Shown here: positions 1 through 6,941 of the stretch, piece after piece | How the letters are laid out: each line of letters begins with the position of its first letter | How positions within the stretch are numbered: the stretch's first letter is position 1 | Origin: an uncultured Porphyromonadaceae bacterium | GTDB lineage: Bacteria > Bacteroidota > Bacteroidia > Bacteroidales > Muribaculaceae | Direction: 5' to 3' | Assembly: GCA_947175225.1 (NCBI GenBank) | Contig: CAMWLX010000075.1 | Location: forward strand, 1 to 11,393 | DNA: 11,393 bases | Position numbers and translations under genes: made by a program | Notes under the pieces: model-generated | The model's input: only the letters and a program-made list of their open reading frames with translations | What the model was told of the DNA's origin: nothing | Database searches by the model: none

Positions 1-24
1 CCACAAAAGGACATCCTTTATCTG

Positions 25-56
25 ACCCTTTGAATCCTCTCTTTTACCCTTTGAAT
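25..56. repeat. 11-bp direct repeat across the 3' end of the HTCS gene
   Basis: The word accctttgaat occurs at 25-35 and again at 46-56, a spacing of exactly 21 bp. The right copy holds the last HTCS codons and part of the stop; the left copy lies just beyond the stop. Because 21 is a multiple of three, the downstream copy is in frame with the gene and would encode an echo of the C-terminus (EFKG followed by a related GFKGS) if the stop were lost. It looks like a small tandem duplication of the gene's tail. No function is implied. Confidence 0.6.
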
Positions 57-3000
57 TCGGAGGGGCGGACTCCGAATTGCTTCTGAAATAGACGTGAAAA
101 ATAGCTGCTATTGCTTATCCCCACCATATAGCTGACTTCTTGGACACGATACTTCCCTTCTGCAAGATATTCAGCAGCTTTCTTCAGTCGAGAGAGCTGT
201 ATCAGCTCATGCGGAGTGACGTCGGCAAGGCTACGGATTTTGTCGTAAAGCCCGCTGCGGCTTATGTTAAGGCGTTCGGCAAGAAAGTCTACATTAAGAT
301 CAGGATTTGAAAGGTTTTCGTCGATAAGTTCTTGCATTCTTGCGAGCAACTCATTGTCTACCTGTGTAGGAGCAAGTGTTGTGATAGGCTCAAATGGGGA
401 ATTGGAATATTTTTCCCTCAAGCGGCGGCGCATCTCGAGAAGATTCTCGATGCGGGCATCAAGATAGCTGATAGAAAATGGCTTCTCCACATAAGCATCT
501 GCTCCGCAGCGCATCGTCTCAATCTTCGATGTGTTGTCGGTCTTCGCTGTCAGCATTACGAATGGGATATGACTATAGTTTTCATTCTCCCTTATAGCTT
601 TCAAAAATTCCACGCCATCCATCACAGGCATCATCCAGTCGCATATGATAAGGCTTACTGTGGTACGTGCCATCCGGTCCATAGCCTCCTTGCCGTTGGC
701 GGCAGTAAGAACGTTATAGCTTGATTCAAAATGAGATGCTACAAACCTGAGCATTTCCTCGTTGTCGTCAACCACGAGGAGAACCGGTTTCCCGGCCGGA
801 GTGGTCTCCGGGGAAGCAGCTATGCTCTCAGAATCGTCAGCAAGTCGTTCATCGTTTCTTTCACTTGGCAATACACGCTCTTGCTTAAGTGGAAGAAGAG
901 CCATAAACCGAGAACCCTTTCCCGGGGTGCTGTCGAGTTCAATCACACCTCCATGAGCATCTGCCACACTCTTCACGATTGAAAGTCCAAGTCCGGTGCC
1001 ACCCTTCGACTCATTGATATTGTCGAGCACCTGGAAGAATGGCTTGAAAATCTTGTCGCGGTTTTCTTTCTCAATGCCTATTCCATTATCAGCCACACTG
1101 ATCATAAACCGGTTGCCATCCGGGAGAGGACGGCACTCCACTTCAATCAAGTCTTTGGTGAACTTGCGCGCATTGTTGATAAGATTGCTTACCAATTTTG
1201 TGAAGGCTTCCGGATCGATATCCGCTACAAGTTCAGGGTCCGGGCATTCCTCTTTCAATGTAATACCCTTATGTTCGAGAGATGGGCGGAAACGCTCGGC
1301 TATACTTTCTACAATTGGCACCACACGCTCATGACGGAATCCCATCGGAAGGGCATTGTCTTCTACTTTTTTGAAATCAAGAAGTTGATTGACAAGGGAT
1401 AGCAAACGGCGCGAATTGCGGTCGATTACCTTCAAGTCTTCCTTCACCGGGGCACTGAACTTTTCAGATGAATCAAGGATTTTCTCAAGCGGACCAATGA
1501 TAAGCGACAGCGGAGTGCGTATCTCATGAGCTACAATAGTGAAGAAATTTAGCTTCGAGCGAAACATCTCTTTCTCCTTGTTGCTTGATATGCGGTCGAG
1601 TTCCTTAATATGTGCTTGCTGCATGCGCATCACTACGAGATAGACCATCAGCAGGAGAAGCGCAGCTCCAAGCACATAGTAGATGATCTTCATCCACAAT
1701 GAAGCGTACCATGCCGGATGCACCACGATTCGGAGAGATATCCCCTCTTCATTCCATACTCCATCGCTATTTGCAGCCTTCACCCGCAGCGTATAGGAAC
1801 CGGGGGGCAGATTGGAATATGAAGCGCGGTTTTCCTTGCCTGCATCGAGCCATGTCTTATCGAATCCTTCGAGACGATACTGATATGCATTTGCTTCCGG
1901 ACGGGCATAGGAAAGGGCTGAGAAATAGATACTGAAAGTGTTTTCAGCAAAGTCAAGATCAAGACATTCTATATCATTTAGAGATGCATCCAACGGGCCG
2001 GATCCAACCGATATCGGTTGGTTGAGAATATCGAGACCTGTAAACTTGACTACCGGGGGATTTGTCTTTCCAAGCATATGCATAGGATCCACGCACGAGA
2101 GTCCATGCACAGTGCCAAGATAAATCTTGCCGTCGGAAGACGTAAGCATAGCTCCCGGAAGGAATTGGCTGTCGCTCAGTCCATCCGCAATATTGTAAAG
2201 GCGCTTGTTGCAATCCTTAATATTAAGAAGTCCGCTGCTCGTTGCAATCCAATATTCCGACCCGAGCTTGCACACCGATTGAGGGGTAAGATTATCAAGA
2301 TCCTCATTGACAGGGAAGAATGAATCGGAAGTCGGATTATATACGCAAATCCCATCAGGAGTGGCTATGTAGAGGTCGCCATTGTCGTCCAAGCTCATGC
2401 TGTGGACATGATTGTTTGGAAGACTTCCCTCCTTCTTTGATGCTTCATACGATTTCCATTCATTCTTGGAAGAATCGAAGCGATGGAGTCCTCCTCCGGG
2501 AGTTGCTATCCATAGCCAGCCTGAATGATCTTCTACAATTCCTGTGATCCAAGCATTCAACCGTTTAATAGGGGTAAATATATTCTGCGCTGCATCATAT
2601 TTTGCAAGAGTTTCAGTGGCTCCCATCCAAATAACACCTTTTTTATCCTTGCAAATCGCATAGCAGCTATAGCTGGAGCCCATTCCATCGAAATTGACAG
2701 GGGTCCACCTGCCTGATGCAATGTCAAGCATTCCGGCTCCTCTTGAATAGGTGCCTACCCATATTCTGCCGGCATCAGCGCAGAGCGCACTTACGTTTTC
2801 AGGGTCGTTAGAGTTTGTCAGATGATATCCGGTAAAAATATTAGTATCAGGGTTATATCTGGAGAGTCCACCATCAGCAGTGCCAATCCAGATGTCGCCG
2901 GTTGAGTCTTCGCATAAAGAAACAGCCACGTTGCCGCTGACGGAATTCATAAATCTTGAGTGACGCCAACTTCTGAATCTTTGGGAACCGGCACTTACAT

Positions 3001-4009
3001 AGTTGACTCCACGATAGTATGTGCCGACCCATATACCACCCTCTGAATCCTTAGTCACCGGATATACGAATCGGTCGCTAAGGCTTTGCGAATCGAGTTC
3101 GTCAGCTTTATACACCTTGCACTCTCCAGTGGCAGTGTTGACAAGGGTAAGACCACTGTCGGAGCCTACAAGAAGCATAGTAGGAGAATATTCAGTGATG
3201 GAGTGTATATGCCAAAGATTCCATGCCTCACCTGCAGGGGTAGCATTAAAGGCTTCTCCGGTGCGTGGGTTGAAACGAACGAGACCATTTTCCCAACTCC
3301 CGAGCCAATAGTTGCCGTGCGAGTCAGCGGTCATTGCGAGGGCACCACGCCTGAGGGAATTGTCGGCTATCTTAATGTCAAGAGGGCGGAATTGACGTTT
3401 TGCTGCATCAAACCTATAGATACATTCTTCAGAAGCATTACTCAAAGCCCATATCATATCGTTGGAGTCGATATAGATGTCACCGATATAGTTGTCAGTA
3501 TGAGGGAATTTGAAATTTCCGGTCACTGTGCCGGAAGGATTGATTAGAAAGACACCCTGTTTATCTACAGACACCCAAATATTGTCTCGGCTATCTACGG
3601 CAATATCGTGGATTACTCCTGAAATGCGACCTTTTATGTCTTCCGGATATTTCAGAGGCATTGGTTGGAGTGATTCCTTTACGGGGTCGTAGGTGTAAAG
3701 CATATGGTCGGTACCTACAAGCAGACCCCTATGATATTTGGAGAGCGACAACACATAGACGTCTCCGAGACCTTCATTTTCTCCCGGAATGAAGACTTTT
3801 GGAGAGGCTCCGTCATAGCGCACCAATCCCCCATCGGATCCAAACCACATGAATCCGTCTTCGTCTTGCACTATGGCGCGGACGCAATTAGACGGGAGTC
3901 CTGCGTCGGTAGTGAGATGGGTGAAGTTAAAGTCCGGAGCCTGGAAAGCGCCAGATGCTGTAATGCTCAGGAGCAGAGTTAGGGTGAGTATGTAGAGTCT
4001 TAGAGTCAT
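44..4009 (-). CDS. Hybrid two-component system sensor/regulator (HTCS)
   Basis: One-piece sensor, kinase and transcription factor of 1321 residues, a usual HTCS length. An N-terminal signal sequence is followed by about a dozen Reg_prop propeller repeats to about residue 650 (for example DSTGDIWIGTADGGLSRY and DHSGWLWIATPGGGLHRF), a Y_Y_Y domain at about 700-763 and a membrane segment at about 774-793. The HisKA phospho-acceptor is H828 (AHEIRTPL). The ATPase has its N box around N942-N946, G1 at D974-G978 and G2 at G1003-G1009. The receiver has acidic D1081/D1082, phospho-acceptor D1124 (CDWMMP), T1154 and K1176. An AraC-type DNA-binding domain fills about 1222-1321. All catalytic residues are present. 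The propeller should lie in the periplasm and bind a glycan-like ligand, while the C-terminus binds DNA (family knowledge). The start at 4009 is preferred because a signal sequence follows directly; no Shine-Dalgarno is seen. It lies last in the gene series and probably activates the genes upstream; the ligand is unknown. Confidence 0.97.
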   Translation of the reverse strand: MTLRLYILTLTLLLSITASGAFQAPDFNFTHLTTDAGLPSNCVRAIVQDEDGFMWFGSDGGLVRYDGASPKVFIPGENEGLGDVYVLSLSKYHRGLLVGTDHMLYTYDPVKESLQPMPLKYPEDIKGRISGVIHDIAVDSRDNIWVSVDKQGVFLINPSGTVTGNFKFPHTDNYIGDIYIDSNDMIWALSNASEECIYRFDAAKRQFRPLDIKIADNSLRRGALAMTADSHGNYWLGSWENGLVRFNPRTGEAFNATPAGEAWNLWHIHSITEYSPTMLLVGSDSGLTLVNTATGECKVYKADELDSQSLSDRFVYPVTKDSEGGIWVGTYYRGVNYVSAGSQRFRSWRHSRFMNSVSGNVAVSLCEDSTGDIWIGTADGGLSRYNPDTNIFTGYHLTNSNDPENVSALCADAGRIWVGTYSRGAGMLDIASGRWTPVNFDGMGSSYSCYAICKDKKGVIWMGATETLAKYDAAQNIFTPIKRLNAWITGIVEDHSGWLWIATPGGGLHRFDSSKNEWKSYEASKKEGSLPNNHVHSMSLDDNGDLYIATPDGICVYNPTSDSFFPVNEDLDNLTPQSVCKLGSEYWIATSSGLLNIKDCNKRLYNIADGLSDSQFLPGAMLTSSDGKIYLGTVHGLSCVDPMHMLGKTNPPVVKFTGLDILNQPISVGSGPLDASLNDIECLDLDFAENTFSIYFSALSYARPEANAYQYRLEGFDKTWLDAGKENRASYSNLPPGSYTLRVKAANSDGVWNEEGISLRIVVHPAWYASLWMKIIYYVLGAALLLLMVYLVVMRMQQAHIKELDRISSNKEKEMFRSKLNFFTIVAHEIRTPLSLIIGPLEKILDSSEKFSAPVKEDLKVIDRNSRRLLSLVNQLLDFKKVEDNALPMGFRHERVVPIVESIAERFRPSLEHKGITLKEECPDPELVADIDPEAFTKLVSNLINNARKFTKDLIEVECRPLPDGNRFMISVADNGIGIEKENRDKIFKPFFQVLDNINESKGGTGLGLSIVKSVADAHGGVIELDSTPGKGSRFMALLPLKQERVLPSERNDERLADDSESIAASPETTPAGKPVLLVVDDNEEMLRFVASHFESSYNVLTAANGKEAMDRMARTTVSLIICDWMMPVMDGVEFLKAIRENENYSHIPFVMLTAKTDNTSKIETMRCGADAYVEKPFSISYLDARIENLLEMRRRLREKYSNSPFEPITTLAPTQVDNELLARMQELIDENLSNPDLNVDFLAERLNISRSGLYDKIRSLADVTPHELIQLSRLKKAAEYLAEGKYRVQEVSYMVGISNSSYFSRLFQKQFGVRPSEFKG

Positions 4010-4017
4010 CTTGTTTT

Positions 4018-4115
4018 AATTCATAATGCATAATTCAGAATTCATAGTTCATACTGATTTGTCGTGCAATTGCGTAGCCAATTATGCATTATTAATTATG
4101 CATTATGCATTTAAT
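4018..4115. repeat. Inverted pair of 7-bp-period arrays between the DUF6055-like gene and the HTCS gene
   Basis: The left arm is five heptads on the plus strand (aattcat, aatgcat, aattcag, aattcat, agttcat; 4018-4052). The right arm is attatgc, attatta, attatgc, attatgc, atttaat (4081-4115). The two arms are inverted relative to each other: the 14-mer at 4022-4035 (cataatgcataatt) is the exact reverse complement of 4094-4107. The spacer between them contains the 8-bp palindrome gcaattgc at 4066-4073. The element fills the 82-bp gap, starts 8 bp from the HTCS start codon and runs through the stop codon of the upstream gene. It could fold as a long A/T-rich stem in RNA and act as a weak terminator or leader structure. 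It also looks like a dispersed intergenic repeat. No clear Bacteroides-type promoter (TTTG with TAnnTTTG) was found here. Confidence 0.8.
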
Positions 4116-5480
4116 AGAGTATGGCCACTGGGCATCGCCGGGATTTTCTTCTCCGTCGATGTTTTGCCAATGTTCCGTTGGGGCTCCCATCACTATGAGC
4201 CAAAGATTTGTAATTTGTTTGTCTTCGGGTGTCGTGTAGGTCAAAGAGCCTTTTGAGTCAGAGTGCATTTCGCCATAGTAAGTATTGCCATCAGCATCTA
4301 CAGCTACAGTCCCATAGCGCCAGCCGGCCTTATCTTTATTTTTAGTATAATACCCTTTCCTTCCGGCTTCCCCTCGGAAATCGACAGTCAATGTCTTGCC
4401 ATCTTCCGGAATGGGGAGAGGAATGGCATTAAATCCATAGTTTTCAGGAGCATTTTCCGATGCAATCCTTTGCCAACCACCTCCGGCATCAATAAGTTTC
4501 GTATTCCATTGGTTGACGTAGGGACGTACGTTTTCACGGACACGGTCTATGTCCCAGTTGATGAGCTGAGCATAGTTTCGCCACATCTCATCGTTAAACT
4601 CTTTTTGGCTTATGCCTGTCAGACGCTTATAAGTCATCACCGGGTCCTCCCCTCTTTGCCCCTGCCTGAAAAGCTCTGCAATGAATGGCTGCCCATGCTT
4701 TTCTCCCCATAATTCAAGAACGTAAGGGGAATGATAGATATTGTCAATATGCAGGAATGCCTTGTGGGTAAGATCGCGGAAAGCGTTGAGATGATAGTTT
4801 TCGTCGGTCTGCCAGTCAGGGTTGACTTGCCAGAGCATCCATTGCGAAGCCATTTCGAAGATACCGGCTCCTCCCCAGGCCTCTCCCTCGTCGTCGCATG
4901 ATATCTGCAGCTGGAAGGAGTGGCCGAGTTCATGGGCGATGCAGTTTAGTTTCTCGTCCTGCACACGGTTGGGCGCAATCCATAGAGCCCCGATCTGTCC
5001 GTCGTAGTCACCGCCGTAGGCAGTTCCTTCAAGGGAATAGTCGAGCATCACCATCATCTTGTACTTGTCGGCCTTTGTACCCGGCTTGACGAAGGCGAGA
5101 TCATTGTAGAAGTAATCGTAGAAATGCTCGAGCTTTGCCAGCAGATTAGCTAAGTCCACCTTCATGTTCTGCCCTTCAAGGTCCGGGGCTTTCGTGATGT
5201 CGTCGCCGAAACCGTCAGCCCAGAAGAGTGCAATGTTGGGAGTCTCCACCATACGGTGAAAACTCCATTTCGAATTAGGATCATTAAGATCCATCCCCCG
5301 CAGATCCAGAGGAATATAAATATCCTTCCCCGTATGGGTGACCACTGGAATGTCGGCGTTGACCCGGTAAGCCTCCTCGTCATTGAGGGCGACGGTCCCC
5401 GGCTCCGACGGATCCACCACCTGCGCCCCTCCGGCAAGGAATGTCAGCAGAAATAAAGCCGTAAATATGATTGTCTTCAT
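4092..5480 (-). CDS. Secreted DUF6055-like protein with HExxH (putative metallopeptidase)
   Basis: A 462-residue exported protein. The N-terminus (MKTIIFTALFLLTFLAGGAQ) is a type I signal peptide with likely cleavage near residue 19. There is no lipobox, unlike its neighbours, so it should be periplasmic or released. The core matches the central part of the 780-residue product at 6942-9284: an FW segment near residue 88, LLAK about residue 113, GALW near residue 165, then HELGHSFQ with H183, E184 and H187. E209 in FEMASQW aligns with E326 of the paralogue and could be the third zinc ligand. Similarity continues to a QWPYSI motif just before the C-terminus, where the paralogue goes on into another domain. 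The DUF6055 label is from recalled family features. Protease activity is inferred from HExxH only. The last codons fall inside a heptad repeat, so the C-terminus may have been altered. The gene starts one base from another heptad array and has no Shine-Dalgarno. Confidence 0.85.
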   Translation of the reverse strand: MKTIIFTALFLLTFLAGGAQVVDPSEPGTVALNDEEAYRVNADIPVVTHTGKDIYIPLDLRGMDLNDPNSKWSFHRMVETPNIALFWADGFGDDITKAPDLEGQNMKVDLANLLAKLEHFYDYFYNDLAFVKPGTKADKYKMMVMLDYSLEGTAYGGDYDGQIGALWIAPNRVQDEKLNCIAHELGHSFQLQISCDDEGEAWGGAGIFEMASQWMLWQVNPDWQTDENYHLNAFRDLTHKAFLHIDNIYHSPYVLELWGEKHGQPFIAELFRQGQRGEDPVMTYKRLTGISQKEFNDEMWRNYAQLINWDIDRVRENVRPYVNQWNTKLIDAGGGWQRIASENAPENYGFNAIPLPIPEDGKTLTVDFRGEAGRKGYYTKNKDKAGWRYGTVAVDADGNTYYGEMHSDSKGSLTYTTPEDKQITNLWLIVMGAPTEHWQNIDGEENPGDAQWPYSIKCIMHN

Positions 5481-5481
5481 A

Positions 5482-5509
5482 ATTCTAAATTCTCAATTCT
5501 CAATTCAAA
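5482..5509. repeat. Four-copy 7-bp tandem repeat between cotH-like and DUF6055-like genes
   Basis: The plus strand reads attctaa, attctca, attctca, attcaaa, that is, four heptads with the common core att-c. They take up nearly all of the 32-bp gap. The array ends one base from the start codon of the DUF6055-like gene (5480) and three bases from the stop codon of the CotH-family gene (5513-5515). It therefore forms the whole translation-initiation leader of the downstream gene. Copy-number change by slippage would alter the spacing between the two genes without touching either reading frame. Confidence 0.85.
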
Positions 5510-5512
5510 ATG

Positions 5513-6856
5513 TCAGTATTTGGGTATGATTGTGTTCAGATAGTTTCGGCGGTTGATCAGCCAGTTTTTCATGCGCCCTATCTCCGATCCGTAAAAGATG
5601 CCGATCGGCCAGCGTTTTGCCTCTCTTGAGAATTGGTCTGTATTGGCCTCAAAATAGGTGTAGGCTGTTTCCCATGCCGGCATCACCATCTCGTAGACCT
5701 CGCTCCAGCGGGTCTTGTAGGCCTCCTTGAACTCCGGCATCCTGAAAAGGTCGCTGAAGAATCCGGGCACATTGTAGATGGTTCCCTTATGCGATACAGG
5801 ATCAGTGCCGAGCACGAGCTCCCTGTAGCTGTCGAAATATCTGTGTCCGTTATACATGGTGCCCCAGTCGAAGTCAAATCCTGCATCAAAGTCCCATAGC
5901 GGTCCCATGGTCCATTTCCCTTCGATGTCTTTATGCATATACATTGAGCGGGGAGCGTCAAGCTCGACGTTATAGATAAGCTCCTGCACCATGATGAAAT
6001 CTATCATTGTGGCTACATCGAGAAGGTTTGAGACATTATCCCATTCGCTTCCCTTTATGGCTTTTTCAAGTATTCCGAGACTTTCCTTGACCGAAGCCAG
6101 CGTTTCGGGTGTTGGTTCATCCGGATTCTTTACGCACACGGGCATTCCGTACACTTCCGACCAAAAATTGTCCGTAGCTGTCGGTGCTAATTCCGGTCCG
6201 TCATCGCGGTCAAGCTGAATCAGGAATCCCTTATCCTCGTCTATGTTGACCCTGGCCTTTCCTTGCTGCACCTGTTCGGTCAGATGGTATAGACCTATGT
6301 CTTCTCCGTTCAGAGTCACTTCCACATAGCGGTTATGGTTTGTGTAGGGGAGCCCCATGAGGTTACCGAGCTCGAATACGAAAGTGTTCATAAGATCGGT
6401 TGGATCACGGTATTCAGCAAGCAGCACCCAGCTCTTGGCCGCTCCGAGTCCGAGCATAGACTGCTTCTTGTCAAACTTGATGCGATAAGGCTTTTTCGGA
6501 TACCATTCCCATGTTGAGTTACCTCGACCACGTATGCCGCCCGGTATATCCGTTAGGTTCCATTCCTGGTTTTCGTGTGAAAGCGATACAGTGCATTTCA
6601 CATAGTTTTCCTTTGATTCGATCTTACTTCCGTTTTCGGTTGAGATCGAGAGCTTTCCGCATATGAAAGGATAGTCATATGCTGTCGGTTCCGGCTCCGG
6701 TTCAGGATTATCCGGCTCGTCCGGAGTTTCCGGTTGGTCCGGTTCTGTAGGTTGTTCCTCTTGAGGAGGTTGTGCCGGTTCCGGCTTATCTTCGGAACAT
6801 CCGGATCCTAAAAGAAGCAAGACTGCAAGTATAATATGAAGGTAAAGGCATTTCAT
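5513..6856 (-). CDS. CotH-family (atypical kinase fold) lipoprotein
   Basis: A 447-residue lipoprotein with a signal peptide ending in the lipobox GSGC (lipidated C20) and acidic residues after it, as in surface-exported Bacteroidales lipoproteins. Residues about 22-58 form a Pro/Glu/Gln/Asp-rich linker. The rest is a CotH domain: RGRGNSTW at 109-116, the lysine-rich KKPYRIKF at 121-128, a LTEQVQ segment, and WDFD with D322 and D324 near residue 321, followed by AGFDFDW. In spore-coat CotH this fold phosphorylates proteins outside the cytoplasm, with aspartates of this kind binding metal (family knowledge). Kinase activity here is an inference; many bacterial members are uncharacterised and occur beside carbohydrate-related genes. 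The start is supported by the signal peptide directly after it. No Shine-Dalgarno is seen; a hairpin ends 18 nt before the start. It is sandwiched between two DUF6055-like genes, which suggests a shared substrate or partner. Confidence 0.92.
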   Translation of the reverse strand: MKCLYLHIILAVLLLLGSGCSEDKPEPAQPPQEEQPTEPDQPETPDEPDNPEPEPEPTAYDYPFICGKLSISTENGSKIESKENYVKCTVSLSHENQEWNLTDIPGGIRGRGNSTWEWYPKKPYRIKFDKKQSMLGLGAAKSWVLLAEYRDPTDLMNTFVFELGNLMGLPYTNHNRYVEVTLNGEDIGLYHLTEQVQQGKARVNIDEDKGFLIQLDRDDGPELAPTATDNFWSEVYGMPVCVKNPDEPTPETLASVKESLGILEKAIKGSEWDNVSNLLDVATMIDFIMVQELIYNVELDAPRSMYMHKDIEGKWTMGPLWDFDAGFDFDWGTMYNGHRYFDSYRELVLGTDPVSHKGTIYNVPGFFSDLFRMPEFKEAYKTRWSEVYEMVMPAWETAYTYFEANTDQFSREAKRWPIGIFYGSEIGRMKNWLINRRNYLNTIIPKY

Positions 6857-6874
6857 GTTTTTTATATTGCAAAT

Positions 6875-6903
6875 GGGACGGCCCGGGATATACGGACCGT
6901 CCC
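6875..6903 (-). promoter_or_regulatory. GC-rich intercistronic hairpin before the cotH-like gene
   Basis: Read on the coding strand, a 7-bp stem GGGACGG/CCGTCCC (6897-6903 with 6875-6881) encloses a 15-nt loop. After one mismatch, three more pairs can form. The hairpin lies 38 nt after the stop of the 780-residue gene and 18 nt before the CotH-family start codon. No U-run follows (the next bases are ATTTGCAATATAAAA), so it is not a standard intrinsic terminator. A partial terminator, an RNA-processing or mRNA-stabilising element, or control of the next start codon are all possible. Its outer stem resembles that at 9302-9333. Confidence 0.65.
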
Positions 6904-6941
6904 TTCGAACCTAATAATAGCGATTAAATTAATAAAGAAGA

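Noticed and set aside
1..43. Terminator after the HTCS gene (aaagga/tccttt at 6-19)
   Set aside because: The stem is only 5-6 bp with a loop too short for the full pairing, and no solid U-run follows; the sequence beyond the edge is not available. The rest of 1-43 shows only the short direct repeat.
264..3982. Several plus-strand open frames of 60-153 codons opposite the HTCS gene
   Set aside because: They lie antisense to a fully supported long gene, overlap one another in different frames and show no recognisable protein features.
4018..4115. Inverted repeats as the ends of an invertible promoter
   Set aside because: The matched arms are only about 14 bp and low in complexity, the spacer is 58 bp, no clear promoter lies inside, and no invertase gene is present in the window.
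6875..6903. Intrinsic terminator ending transcription before the cotH-like gene
   Set aside because: On the coding strand the hairpin is not followed by a U-run, and the gap to the next start is only 18 nt with no evident promoter. A partial effect remains possible, so it is listed as a regulatory hairpin.
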